From Candidatus Proximibacter danicus (GTDB lineage Bacteria; Pseudomonadota; Gammaproteobacteria; Burkholderiales; Rhodocyclaceae), in assembly GCA_016710885.1 (NCBI GenBank), contig JADJUC010000006.1, positions 75,331-139,330 of the forward strand: 64,000 bases of DNA. Direction: 5' to 3'. The position numbers and the translations under genes were made by a program. Each line of letters begins with the position of its first letter. Position 1 is the first letter of the stretch. A model generated the notes under the pieces. It was not told where the DNA came from, did no database searches, and worked only from the letters and a program-made list of their open reading frames with translations. Of this stretch, positions 27,655 through 37,910 are shown in pieces.

Positions 27655-28329
27655 TCTCATCTGCCGTTGCAGAATGTTCGAGAACTCTTCCTGGAATGAC
27701 TCGAAGCGGGTAGCCAGGCGGTCGATATCGTGTGCGAACCGGTTGTAGGCGAGCACGGCGGGGATCGCCGCGAAGAGGCCGATGGCAGTAGCTACCAGGG
27801 CTTCGGCAATGCCCGGAGCAACCGAGGCCAGCGTTGCCTGGCCGACATTCGAGAGCGCGCGGAAGGCATGCATGATGCCCCACACCGTCCCGAAAAGACC
27901 AATGTACGGCGACACAGAACCAACCGAGGCAAGGAAGGCAAGGTGCGATTCAAGTTCATCAAGCTCGCGCTGGTAGGTGGCGCGCATGGCGCGACGTGAA
28001 CCGTCGACGATGTCCTTGGATTCAAGATTCTTCTGTCCGCGCAGCTTGGTGAATTCGCGGAACCCGGCCTCGAAGATGCGCTCCATGCTGCCGGCGTGGT
28101 GGCGGTCATTGACGGCGCTGTTGTACATGGCGTTGAGATCGCCGCCGGACCAGAAGTCGCGCTCGAATTTTTCAGTCTTGCTGCGCTGCTGCTTGACCGC
28201 AAAATATTTGCGGAAGATGTAGTACCAGGACATGAAGGAAACGCCGGCGAGCAGCAGCATGACCGCCTGGACGACGGCGCTGGCGTTGAGGATCAGGTGC
28301 AGGATCGAAAGGTCTTGCGTCACATTCAT
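27652..28329 (-). CDS. tolQ: Tol-Pal system protein TolQ
   Basis: A 225-residue inner-membrane protein of the MotA/TolQ/ExbB family with three transmembrane segments (near residues 15-40, 130-155 and 165-195). The channel-forming region includes LAFLASVGSVSPYIGLFGTVWGIMHAF and IAEALVATAIGLFAAIPAVLAYN. With TolR it forms the motor energising TolA for outer-membrane constriction at division. It overlaps ybgC by 4 bp. Confidence 0.95.
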   Translation of the reverse strand: MNVTQDLSILHLILNASAVVQAVMLLLAGVSFMSWYYIFRKYFAVKQQRSKTEKFERDFWSGGDLNAMYNSAVNDRHHAGSMERIFEAGFREFTKLRGQKNLESKDIVDGSRRAMRATYQRELDELESHLAFLASVGSVSPYIGLFGTVWGIMHAFRALSNVGQATLASVAPGIAEALVATAIGLFAAIPAVLAYNRFAHDIDRLATRFESFQEEFSNILQRQMR

Positions 28330-28781
28330 TGCAGGGACTCCAGCTTGGCACGCAGCCAGTCGGGGATGGGGGCGGATTTCATCTTGGCAAAATCAACACA
28401 GACGATCTGGACGGTGGCCGTCGCCAGTTCTTCCCAGCCACCGGCGATGTCGGGATTCTCACGGCGCGCGTGCTGGCCGAAGATGATCTGGCTGCGGCCG
28501 AGTTTCTGGACTTCCAGCCCGATGTGCAGGAGGTCGTCGAGGCGTCCGGGCTTCAGGTAGTCGATGTTGATGTTGCGTACCACGAAGACAAGGTTGTGGT
28601 CACGGATCAGGTCGCGCTGTTCGTGGCCCAACTGGCGGAGCCATTCGGTGCGGCAGCGCTCGAAAAGATCGAGATATTTCGAGTGGTAAACGACGCCACC
28701 GGCATCCGTTTCCGCGTAATAAATGCGGATCGGTATGGTGAAGGCGTTCGGTTTCTGTTCATGCTTGTGCGTTGGACTCAT
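28326..28781 (-). CDS. ybgC: Tol-Pal-associated acyl-CoA thioesterase YbgC
   Basis: A 151-residue hotdog-fold thioesterase. The catalytic segment YYAETDAGGVVYHSKYLDLFERCRTEWL contains the conserved Asp of YbgC. It is the first gene of the tol-pal operon (ybgC-tolQ-tolR-tolA-tolB-pal-cpoB-queE), the standard arrangement in proteobacteria. It hydrolyses acyl-CoA and is thought to connect lipid metabolism with the Tol system, though it is not essential to it. Confidence 0.93.
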   Translation of the reverse strand: MSPTHKHEQKPNAFTIPIRIYYAETDAGGVVYHSKYLDLFERCRTEWLRQLGHEQRDLIRDHNLVFVVRNINIDYLKPGRLDDLLHIGLEVQKLGRSQIIFGQHARRENPDIAGGWEELATATVQIVCVDFAKMKSAPIPDWLRAKLESLQ

Positions 28782-28832
28782 TGGCGAATTTTAACCTGCT
28801 GGATGAGGGTTCGTTTGTAACAGTTTGTTATT

Positions 28833-30155
28833 TCACATTTCTTCGTTGTAGCGGCGCAGCTTTCGCCAGAGCGAAACGCGGTCGATGCCGAGCAATTGCG
28901 CGGCCAGCGCACGGTTGCCGCCGGTGTGCTCCAGGGCCTTCAGGATATGCTCGCGCTCGAGTGCTTCCAGGGTCTTGATCGGGGAGATCGTGCCCGCTGG
29001 CGTTTCACCCGGATTGGCGAGTGCTTCCGGCAGTAGATCGACAGTCAGCGCATTGCCAGTCGCCAGGGCGACGCCGCGCTCGACGATGTTTTCCAGTTCA
29101 CGCAGGTTGCCGGGGAAGCCATGCGCGAGCAGGCGGTCAAAAGCCTCGGGGCTGATTTCGGAGACTCCCTTGCCCATGCGTTGTGCGGCACGGCCAAGGA
29201 AATGCATGGCGAGCAATGGGATATCGCCGCGGCGCTTGCGCAAGGGCGGCAGCGACAGGGTGACAACGGCCAGGCGGAAAAAGAGGTCCTGCCGGAATTG
29301 CCCTGCTTCGGCGAGCGCGGCAATATCCCGGTCGGTCGCGCCGATGACGCGGATAGCCGCCGGCAGCCCCTGATTGCTGCCGACGCGAGAGAACTCGCCG
29401 TCCTGCAGCAGACGTTGCAGGCGTAACTGAAGGCCTGCCGAGGCGGCGGCAATATTGTCGATGAAGAGGGTGCCGTTGCTGGCTTCGTCGATAGCGCCGG
29501 TTTCCCCGTCGGTGCCAAAAAGTGCGGAAATCAACGCGTCTTCAGCCTGCGCTGCACAGTCCACCGTCACGAAATTGCCGTGGCGCCCACTCTTCTCATG
29601 GATGTGCCGAGCCAAGGTCTGTCGTCCGGTACCGGCCTCGCCGACGATGAGAACATTGCAGTCAGTCCCCGCGATGCCGTCAGCCGTGCCGACCATGGCC
29701 AGCAGTTCCGGATTGCTGGAGATGATTCGCGGCGCTGTCGTCGCCTGGTCGAGGGCGGCCTTGAGCGACGCGTTTTCGCGCTTCAGCGCCGCTTTTTGCG
29801 TGGCTTCGCCAACAATCTTGCGCACATCCGGCAGGCGGAACGGCTTTTCGACGTAGTAAAACGCACCGTTGGACATCGCCTCGACCGCCGAACTGGTGTT
29901 GGCGTGAGCGGTAATCATCACCACTTCCGTTTCCGGCCAGCGGCTCTTGGTCTGGCGTAGCAATTCCAGCCCGTCGATACCTGGCATACGCAGATCGGTC
30001 AGCAGCAACTGATACGATTTTTCGGCCAGCAGCGCCAAAGCGCTGGCACCGTCCTGCGCGCAGTCCACTTCATAGCCCTCGCGCTCGAGTACGTGCGAGA
30101 GGTTGCGGCGAGCGATCTCTTCGTCGTCAACGACGAGGATGCGTCCTTGTTTCAT
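28833..30155 (-). CDS. NtrC-type response regulator with degenerate AAA+ domain
   Basis: A 440-residue regulator with receiver (residues 5-120, acidic pair D10/D11, phospho-acceptor D54 in LLTDLRMPG, lysine in VEKPF), AAA+ domain (135-370) and a C-terminal Fis-type helix-turn-helix (NRALAAQLLGIDRVSLWRKLRRY). The AAA+ domain is atypical. Walker A reads GEAGTGRQT (arginine replaces lysine), Walker B reads TLFIDNI (asparagine replaces glutamate), and the GAFTGA loop that contacts sigma-54 is absent, the region reading FGTDGETGAID. It therefore probably does not activate sigma-54 polymerase by ATP hydrolysis. It overlaps the kinase gene by 4 bp. Confidence 0.92.
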   Translation of the reverse strand: MKQGRILVVDDEEIARRNLSHVLEREGYEVDCAQDGASALALLAEKSYQLLLTDLRMPGIDGLELLRQTKSRWPETEVVMITAHANTSSAVEAMSNGAFYYVEKPFRLPDVRKIVGEATQKAALKRENASLKAALDQATTAPRIISSNPELLAMVGTADGIAGTDCNVLIVGEAGTGRQTLARHIHEKSGRHGNFVTVDCAAQAEDALISALFGTDGETGAIDEASNGTLFIDNIAAASAGLQLRLQRLLQDGEFSRVGSNQGLPAAIRVIGATDRDIAALAEAGQFRQDLFFRLAVVTLSLPPLRKRRGDIPLLAMHFLGRAAQRMGKGVSEISPEAFDRLLAHGFPGNLRELENIVERGVALATGNALTVDLLPEALANPGETPAGTISPIKTLEALEREHILKALEHTGGNRALAAQLLGIDRVSLWRKLRRYNEEM

Positions 30156-31585
30156 GTAGGGTTCTCCGTGTTTTTTGAATCGGGGCGGTCAGGGATATGG
30201 ACGTTGAAGCGGCAACCCCGGCCCGGTTCCGAATCGACGGAAACCGAGCCTCCATGCAGGCTGACAATTTCGTGCACGATGAACAGACCAAGGCCGGTAC
30301 CTTTGCCTACCGGCTTGGTCGAAAAGAAAGGGTCGAAAATGCGTGGGAGGTTTTCCGGGGCGATGCCCGGGCCATTGTCTTCGACCGAGATTACCGTGCC
30401 ATTGCCGTCGGCACTCTGTTTTCGGCGGGCTTCGATGCGAATCTGTCCGCCGCTGCTGATAACGCCAGCGGCGTTTTGCAGCAGGTTGATCAGCACCTGC
30501 TGAAATCGCTGGCGATCGACATCGATCTGCAAGCCGTCGGGAATGTCGACGGCGATGACCGCATCGGTCGGCGTCAGATTGCGAGTCAGTTGCAGCACGT
30601 CGTCCACCAGCTGCCGGACCGGCGTCTGCCGACGCTCGTATTCCCGCTCGCGGGCAAAGTCGAGCAGGGTGCTGACGATACGCTGCGCGCGCAGGACTTC
30701 TCCATCGATCTGGGTGAGCAGGTCATGACGGATATCGGCCGGCAGGTCCTCGTGTTCTTCCAGAAGGATCTGGCAGGAGGTGGAGATATTCGACAAGGGA
30801 TTATTCAGCTCGTGGGCCACACCAGAGAGCATGGTGCCTAGTGCCACCAGCCGCGATGAGCGGGTAATCGCTTTCTGGCGTTCGCCGAGTTCGGTCAGTG
30901 TCCGGTTGATGGCGTCGGTCAGTGAGCCGACTTCGCGGTCATCCGAGGTGTGATCGAGTCGTCCGGTTTCGCCGGTGGCGACGCGTGTCAGGCTGGACTC
31001 AATGGTGCGCAGGGGCTGGACGACACTGCGTGTGACCAGCACCCCCGCCGCAACAGCCAGCGCAATCGCCGCGAGGATGGTCCAGAGCAGGTTGTGGTGG
31101 TGCGCCTTGACGGCTTCCTCCAGCAAGCCCAGTGCTTCCGCATCCAGTTTTTCGCCAAGTGACAGCAGGCGGGTGCCGGTAATCAGCAGTTCGTCGGTGA
31201 CTTCCGTGGATACTTTGCCATGCCGATCGGCGTTGGCCATTTCGATCAGCAGCGCACGGTAATCCTCCAGCATCTCGTTCGCGTTGGCCTGGATTTCAGT
31301 GTCGGAGAGTTGCGGCGGCAATTCCTTGATCAGGGCCACGGCGTTGTTGGCACGCTCGATGGCTTCTGCCAGATCGCCATTCTTGCGATAGAGGAGGTAG
31401 TTTTTTTCCATGCGCCGGGCGTAGCGGAGTTCGTCATGGAAATCGGCCACGCGTTGCTGTTCCGCAATCTTCGTTTCCAGCTGGCGGAAGTGAATGAGCG
31501 AACTGACGACCAAGGCTACGAACAGCAGCCCGACGAGGCAGTAGCCGAAAAGGATCTTGGCGTGCAGGGAATGGAAGCGAGGCAT
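30152..31585 (-). CDS. Membrane sensor histidine kinase
   Basis: A 477-residue kinase. It has two transmembrane helices (residues 9-31 and about 165-188) enclosing a helical periplasmic sensor domain, then HAMP, the dimerisation/phosphoacceptor domain (MLSGVAHELNNPLSNISTS, where His is phosphorylated) and an HATPase domain with N box (LINLLQNAAG), G1 (VEDNGPGIAPENLPRIFDPFFSTK) and G2 (GKGTGLGLFIV). It overlaps the downstream regulator by 4 bp, so the two form a cognate pair. The signal is unknown. Confidence 0.94.
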   Translation of the reverse strand: MPRFHSLHAKILFGYCLVGLLFVALVVSSLIHFRQLETKIAEQQRVADFHDELRYARRMEKNYLLYRKNGDLAEAIERANNAVALIKELPPQLSDTEIQANANEMLEDYRALLIEMANADRHGKVSTEVTDELLITGTRLLSLGEKLDAEALGLLEEAVKAHHHNLLWTILAAIALAVAAGVLVTRSVVQPLRTIESSLTRVATGETGRLDHTSDDREVGSLTDAINRTLTELGERQKAITRSSRLVALGTMLSGVAHELNNPLSNISTSCQILLEEHEDLPADIRHDLLTQIDGEVLRAQRIVSTLLDFAREREYERRQTPVRQLVDDVLQLTRNLTPTDAVIAVDIPDGLQIDVDRQRFQQVLINLLQNAAGVISSGGQIRIEARRKQSADGNGTVISVEDNGPGIAPENLPRIFDPFFSTKPVGKGTGLGLFIVHEIVSLHGGSVSVDSEPGRGCRFNVHIPDRPDSKNTENPT

Positions 31586-31708
31586 GGGCCGCTATTCTTC
31601 ACGGATTCGTTGCGAAATGCAACAAATCCGTGCGAGCCCATGCCTGTCGAGGCCTCGGCCCGATGGTCATGCCGTGAGCCGGGGGTGCGGTGCGCAGTAC
31701 TTCCGCCT

Positions 31709-33144
31709 TTACTCGGCGACGCTGCTGCAGTTTCTGCCGGCGCGCTTGGCGGCGTACAGCGCTCGGTCGGCCCGGGCAATGAGCGTTGTCGCTCGGCGAT
31801 ACCCAGGCTGATCGTTGCCGACAACGGTTGCGTACCGGCGGTCGTCGTCATTGTGGCAATCGTGCTGCGCAGCTTGTCGCCGATGCGCAAGGCATCGCGT
31901 GTTTCACAATTACGCAGCACGACGAGAAATTCCTCGCCGCCCCAGCGGAAAATCAGATCCGATTCGCGCAAGCCCGCCGCCAGTTGCTGCGCCAGTTTCT
32001 GCAGTACCAGATCACCGGCGACATGGCCGTGGCGGTCGTTGATTTCCTTGAAGTGGTCGACATCGATCAACAAGAGGCACATCGGCTCCGGTTTCCGCCG
32101 GATTTCGCTCAGCGTATGTTCGATCAGCGGTCCGAAGGCTTGCCGGTTGGCCAGGCCGGTGAGCTTGTCGGTGACCGCCATTTCTTCCAGGCGGCGTTGA
32201 TAGCGGCTGATGGTCATTCCGGTCAGCCAGACTGAAAGCCCAGCGATGAGCAGCACGATCAGCACATTAAGGTAGAGCGAGCGGCGGATGTCCTGCAGCG
32301 CTTGGTCTTCGTCCTGTTCGACGATCAGGTGCCATTTCAACTCGGGGATAAAGCGCGCGTTGAGCAGGATTTCGTGGCCGTCGCGGCGGAACTGATAGGT
32401 TCCTTGCGGCTTGGCCAGGATTTCCTGCGCCAGCGTGCCAATGCCTTCCAGCGTGTGCAGCTCGCGGCCGCCATCGTTGGCGCTGCTGCGCAGCGAAACA
32501 ACACGGCCGCTGGCATCGACAAAGTAGATCTTCCGCAGATACCGCTGCTGGTATGCATCGATCCGTTGCTGCACCGCATCGGCGGTCAGCCCGATGCCGG
32601 TGGCGCCGATGAAACGGCCGTCAAAATCGAGTACGCGGTAATTGATGAAGATGGTCAGCGCATCCTTGTTGGCGATGTCCGGATCGAGGTTGATCTCGTA
32701 GGCCTCCTTCAATTCCTTCACGCGGTAATACCAGCGATCGCGAGGCTCTTCGGGGCGAACCTTCTTGAGCAGGCCGTCCGAGTGGTAATACGCGCCGGAC
32801 GTTTCTGAGACGAAGAAACTGGTGAAGGCGCCGTGGCGCTCCTTGATCTCCTTCAGGTAGCGCGTCATCTCCGACGGGTCCTTCTCGCCGCGCAGCACCC
32901 AATCGCGCACGAAGGTGTCGCCGGCCATCAGCGACGAAATCAGGATCGGCCGGATCAGATCCTTCTGAATTTCCGAATAGATATTGTCTGAGGTCAGCGG
33001 CAACTGGTTGGAGACAATCGACTCATGAATGGTCGAGCGCGAGGTGGTGTAGCTGACCAGGCTGATGGCGAGAAAGCCAACGGTCATCACCAGGGTCAGC
33101 AGTAGATAGAGCTTGCGGCGGCTGCCGGAGAAGACATCGACCAC
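31709..33144 (-). pseudogene. Membrane diguanylate cyclase (GGDEF domain), frameshifted near its C-terminus
   Basis: Cyclic-di-GMP synthase with N-terminal helix (LYLLLTLVMTVGFLAISLVSY), a periplasmic Cache-like sensor (YHSDGLLKKV...DRWYYRVKELKEAYEINLDPDIAN), a second helix near residue 280 and a GGDEF domain with intact RWGGEEF and an RESD inhibitory site five residues upstream. After SLGIAE the frame is lost between about 31770 and 31800. Shifting one base restores ARADRALYAAKRAGRN and a stop at 31709, leaving a normal gap to the kinase. Uncorrected, the frame runs into the kinase gene to 31516. GTG start at 33142-33144, 3 bp after ruvB. Confidence 0.85.
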
Positions 33145-33147
33145 GCT

Positions 33148-34194
<1,047 letters not shown>

Positions 34195-34199
34195 GGCAG

Positions 34200-35270
34200 T
34201 CAAATTTCGTCGGCGGGGTGCAGGTCGGCGGCCTTGTCGGCCATCCATTCGCGGATCAGTGCCTGCCCCAGCGCCAGCAGGGTTGGCCCGAGGAAGAGGC
34301 CGATGAAGCCGAAGACTAGCACGCCGCCAAAGACGCCAACGACAATGAGCAGCAGGGGTTGCGCGGCGGTGCGCGAGATCAGGACCGGTTTGACGAAGTT
34401 GTCCACGCTGCTGATGCCGAGCACGCCCCAGAGCAGCATGAAGATGGCCCAGCCGGTCTGCCCCTGTTCATAGAGCCAGAAGGCGGCACCGCCCCAGATC
34501 AGGGTCGGTCCGATCACCGGCACCATGGCAAAGATGAAGGTGGCGAAGGTCAGCATCATCACCGCCGGAACCCCGGCGATCAGGTAGCCGATCATGCCGA
34601 CGATGGCCTGTGCCGCAGCGGTACCGACGATCCCGACCATGACGCCGGTGATCGTGCCGCGTGCCAGCTTGAGCATGCGCTCGCCAAGCTGGCCGCCGAG
34701 CTTGTGCGCGGCGGTGAGCAAGGCGCCGGCGTAGATGTGAGCATCGCGAAAAATGAAGAAGACGAAAAAAGTTACCAGCAGCAGCTGCAGCAAGCCCTGA
34801 CCGAAAATCGTGACGGCCGTTAGCGCAACTTTGCGTGCCGGGTCGAAAAACTGGCGCAGCAATATATTCAGCTCATCGCGGCTTTCTGCCAGCTTGTGCC
34901 AGTAATCGTCGATGGCGGCGCCAATCAGCGGCAGGTTCGCCAGCCAAGCCGGCGGATGTTCGGGCAAGCCGTTGTCGATCAGCGGGCGGGCATAACGAAC
35001 CAGCAGCTCGACGCCCCCGGCAAGGCTGCCGGAGAGCAGGCTCATGGGGACCGCCAGCAGGAGGATCAGCATCAGTGACATGGTCAGCGCGGCGACCGTG
35101 TGACGGTTGCGGGTGGCGGCCAGCAACCTGGCGTAGAGCGGCCACGAGGAAACGCAAATGACCACGGCAAAGAGCAAGGTGCCAACGAAAGGCAGCAGCA
35201 CGGCAACGCAGCCGATGATCAGCAGCGAGACAATCGCAAGCTGGGCGTATTGGGTGTGTCGCTGCTGCAT
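34200..35270 (-). CDS. AI-2E family transporter (PerM-like permease)
   Basis: A 356-residue polytopic membrane protein with about seven to eight hydrophobic segments. It matches the AI-2E/PerM family: QLAIVSLLIIGCVAVLLPFVGTL at the N-terminus, then the paired C-terminal helices including LIWGGAAFWLYEQGQTGWAIFMLLWGVLGISSVDNFVKPVLIS and GFIGLFLGPTLLALG. The substrate is unknown; related proteins are linked to autoinducer-2 export or Na+/H+ exchange. Its place between ruvA and ruvB is not functionally explained and is probably only cotranscription. Confidence 0.9.
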   Translation of the reverse strand: MQQRHTQYAQLAIVSLLIIGCVAVLLPFVGTLLFAVVICVSSWPLYARLLAATRNRHTVAALTMSLMLILLLAVPMSLLSGSLAGGVELLVRYARPLIDNGLPEHPPAWLANLPLIGAAIDDYWHKLAESRDELNILLRQFFDPARKVALTAVTIFGQGLLQLLLVTFFVFFIFRDAHIYAGALLTAAHKLGGQLGERMLKLARGTITGVMVGIVGTAAAQAIVGMIGYLIAGVPAVMMLTFATFIFAMVPVIGPTLIWGGAAFWLYEQGQTGWAIFMLLWGVLGISSVDNFVKPVLISRTAAQPLLLIVVGVFGGVLVFGFIGLFLGPTLLALGQALIREWMADKAADLHPADEI

Positions 35271-35276
35271 TGCCGG

Positions 35277-35855
35277 CTACGCCTTCGAGAGATGCTTCAG
35301 TGCCTGGCGGATGCCGTCCGAAGTGCCAATGTCGGCAGGTAGGGCCTTCATCGCCGCCTGCGCTTCGCGGTCGTTGTAGCCCAGCGCCAGCAGCGCGTTG
35401 AGAATATCGTGGTGGGGGTCTTCAAGCTGCGGCATCGAGGCGGCAGGCAGCGCATCGGCGAGTTTTCCCTTGAGTTCGAGCAGCAGGCGCTCGGCGGTTT
35501 TTTTGCCGATGCCCGGTACCTTGGTCAGCCGGCCGGCTTCCTGCATGGCCACGGCGTGCGCCAGGTCGGCGACTGACAGGCCGGAGAGAACCGACAGGGC
35601 GGTGCGCGCACCGACTCCGGAAATCTTCAGCAGCTGGCGAAAGGCAAAGCGTTCGGCCTCGGTGCCGAAACCAAAAAGGATGTGGGCATCTTCGCGGATG
35701 GCCAGGTGGGTCAGCAGGCTAGTCTTCTCTCCGGTCGCCGGCAGGTTGTAGAAGGTGCTCATCGGCACATCGACTTCGTAGCCGACGCCGTTCACGTCGA
35801 GCAGGATCTGTGGCGGGTTTTTCTCGGCCAGCGTGCCGGTGAGGCGTCCGATCAT
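35277..35855 (-). CDS. ruvA: Holliday junction DNA-binding protein RuvA
   Basis: A 192-residue protein that binds four-way junctions and recruits RuvB. It has an N-terminal OB fold (MIGRLTGTLAEKNPPQILLDVNGVGYEVDVP), helix-hairpin-helix motifs (ISGVGARTALSVLSG, VPGIGKKTAERLLLEL) and a flexible linker to the C-terminal RuvB-binding domain (ALLALGYNDREAQAAMKAL). It lies between ruvC and the permease gene. Confidence 0.97.
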   Translation of the reverse strand: MIGRLTGTLAEKNPPQILLDVNGVGYEVDVPMSTFYNLPATGEKTSLLTHLAIREDAHILFGFGTEAERFAFRQLLKISGVGARTALSVLSGLSVADLAHAVAMQEAGRLTKVPGIGKKTAERLLLELKGKLADALPAASMPQLEDPHHDILNALLALGYNDREAQAAMKALPADIGTSDGIRQALKHLSKA

Positions 35856-35883
35856 CGTTTTGCCTCTGCAATGGGGTTCAGGT

Positions 35884-36483
35884 TCATGCGCGTGTAGTCC
35901 GTGTTGCCAGGGTAGTCAGCCGGCCGCTCTTGCGCCGACCGGCAGAGGATAGCGCGCCCAGCCCCTGGCCGCCATGGGCATGGGCGATGGCGCAGGCCAG
36001 CGCATCGGCAGCGTCCTGCGACGGGTCGCCGGGCAAGTGGAGCAGGCGACGTACCATCTGTTGCACTTGTTCCTTGGTCGCCCGGCCGTGCCCGACGACC
36101 GCCTGCTTGATCTGCATGGTGCCGTACTCGGCGACCGGGAGGCCGGCACTGACCAGTGCGCCAATGGCGGCGCCCCGCGCCTGGCCAAGCAGCAGCGTCG
36201 ACCACGGGTTTTTGTTGAGAAAGATTTCCTCGATTGCCGATTGCGCCGGCGAATAGGTCGCGACGATTTCGGCGATGCCGCGGGCAATGGTGCCGATGCG
36301 TTCCGGCAGCGTCATCTTCTCGTCGGTACGGATGCAGCCGCTGGCCACATAGCTGAGCTTGCTGCCGAGGGTGTCGATGACACCGAAACCGGTGATGCGC
36401 AGCCCCGGGTCGATACCAAGCAGCCGCAGCGACTGCTTGGCGGAAGGGGGGGCGATAGAGGGTGGGGCGGGCGGCATGGTCAT
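35884..36483 (-). CDS. ruvC: Holliday junction resolvase RuvC
   Basis: Endonuclease that cuts Holliday junctions symmetrically. The catalytic acidic residues are visible in LLGIDPGLRITGFGV, SAIEEIFLNKN and DAADALACAIAHAH. I chose the ATG at 36481-36483, giving 199 residues with a short Pro-rich N-terminal extension before the fold. An in-frame start 11 codons further upstream is possible. It begins the ruvC-ruvA-perM-ruvB block. Confidence 0.94.
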   Translation of the reverse strand: MTMPPAPPSIAPPSAKQSLRLLGIDPGLRITGFGVIDTLGSKLSYVASGCIRTDEKMTLPERIGTIARGIAEIVATYSPAQSAIEEIFLNKNPWSTLLLGQARGAAIGALVSAGLPVAEYGTMQIKQAVVGHGRATKEQVQQMVRRLLHLPGDPSQDAADALACAIAHAHGGQGLGALSSAGRRKSGRLTTLATRTTRA

Positions 36484-36519
36484 TTCCGGGTCAATCCCGA
36501 TTCTAACCGCCTGCACTGC

Positions 36520-36966
36520 CTATTTTTGCGGCGAAGCGGCCTTTTTCAGCACCAGGTCCACGTGCCCCGGGCTGCCGCGTGTGATCGCCGGGATGCCGGT
36601 ATCGGAAACGAACAGCAGCTTGCCGCCGTTCACGATGCGTGCCGAAACCGTGTAGTTGTTGCGCGGGTTGATGTTCACGGCGTCGTAATCCACTTGATAG
36701 GACACCGGCACCTGCCCGGTAATGGTCAGGCGCTGCTCGGCGATGACAATGGCCGGCGCATCTGCCCGCGAGGTGTCGAGCAACTGGACAATGGCTTCGC
36801 TGCCCGGTGGCAGGGCCATCCGCTCACGGTAGGCGATGGTGCCGCTGATGATGGCGGGGATGGTCATCGGTTCGGCAGGTTTCTTTTCTGCGGCATGGGC
36901 GCCAGGTAGGGCGAGGGTCAGCGAAAGCGCTGCACTGGCTGCGATCATGGAAAGGCGATTGATCAT
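36520..36966 (-). CDS. Exported YbaY/YscW-domain protein
   Basis: A 148-residue protein with a signal peptide (MINRLSMIAASAALSLTLALPGAHA) and a beta-rich domain of the YbaY/YscW type (ISGTIAYRERMALPPGSEAIVQLLDTS...NNYTVSARIVNGGKLLFVSDTGIPAI). No lipobox cysteine is present, so it is likely soluble in the periplasm. The molecular role is unknown. It sits 3 bp upstream of the alternative ruvC start and 36 bp upstream of the chosen one, so it may be cotranscribed. Confidence 0.8.
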   Translation of the reverse strand: MINRLSMIAASAALSLTLALPGAHAAEKKPAEPMTIPAIISGTIAYRERMALPPGSEAIVQLLDTSRADAPAIVIAEQRLTITGQVPVSYQVDYDAVNINPRNNYTVSARIVNGGKLLFVSDTGIPAITRGSPGHVDLVLKKAASPQK

Positions 36967-37040
36967 GAGAAGCTCCTTTTTATTGCAGCGGAAATTATCG
37001 CCGAAATGGTGGCGGATAGCCGCTGATGATTTTCAATGGT

Positions 37041-37904
37041 TCAGGTCTTTCGTGCCAGCCAGACACCGCCGACGGCCAGCACCATGCCGGCCAGCGCTGC
37101 CCCGGTGAGGGTTTCGCCAAAAATGGCCCAGGCGATCAGGGCGGTGGTCGGTGGCGTCAGGTAGAAAAGGCTGGCGACATTGACAGCGCTGCCCGAGCGG
37201 ATCAACAGATTCAGCAGGCTGATGGCGCCAAGCGACAGCACCAGCACCAGCCAGCCGAGTGCGAAAATGAACTGCGGCGCCCACTCGATGTGGAAATCCT
37301 CGAACAGGAAGATGGCCACGGCGGTTATCGCTGCCGTCGGCAGAAACTGGATGACCGAGCCAGTGCGCAGGTCGAAACTTGGGCAGAAACGCTTCTGGTA
37401 AAGCGTGCCGGCGGTGATCGCCAGCAGGGCGACAACGGCCGGAATCAGCATTGCCAGCAAGGGCGTGTCGTTTTCCGGGCCGCCGAACTTGCCAGAAACC
37501 ACCAGGAATACGCCGACAAAACCGAGCGCCAGGCCCAGCCACTGCCTGCGCGTGACGGCTTCGCCGAGGAAAGCGCCGGCGCCGAAGGCCGTCAGCAGCG
37601 GCTGCATGCCGACCAGCAGTGCCGTGATGCCGGCTGGTAGCCCGTGCTTGATGGCGACGAAGACACCGCCGAGGTAGAAGGCGTGCACCAATACGCCGGA
37701 AACGCCGATATGAAACCAGCGCCGGGCGTCGGTCGGCCAGGGGGCTTTTGTCGCCAGCGCCAGCAGCGTCATCAGCCCGATCACGAAAAAATAGCGGACG
37801 AGCAGGAAGGAGAGCGGCTCGGCGTAGGGCAGGCCAAATTTGGCCCCGACAAAGCCGGTGCTCCAGAGAAAGACGAAGAGAAAGGGGGCGATGCGCAGCA
37901 ACAA
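37041..37904 (-). CDS. DMT/EamA-family transporter
   Basis: A 287-residue inner-membrane protein with ten predicted helices from two EamA repeats (LFVFLWSTGFVGAKFGLPYAEPLSFLLVRY opens the first; SLLNLLIRSGSAVNVASLFYLTPPTTALIAWAIFGETL is characteristic of the second). It probably exports a small metabolite or amino acid; the substrate is unknown. A longer out-of-frame reading covers the same DNA and is rejected on codon pattern and hydropathy. Confidence 0.9.
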   Translation of the reverse strand: MLLRIAPFLFVFLWSTGFVGAKFGLPYAEPLSFLLVRYFFVIGLMTLLALATKAPWPTDARRWFHIGVSGVLVHAFYLGGVFVAIKHGLPAGITALLVGMQPLLTAFGAGAFLGEAVTRRQWLGLALGFVGVFLVVSGKFGGPENDTPLLAMLIPAVVALLAITAGTLYQKRFCPSFDLRTGSVIQFLPTAAITAVAIFLFEDFHIEWAPQFIFALGWLVLVLSLGAISLLNLLIRSGSAVNVASLFYLTPPTTALIAWAIFGETLTGAALAGMVLAVGGVWLARKT

Positions 37905-37910
37905 GGTGGT

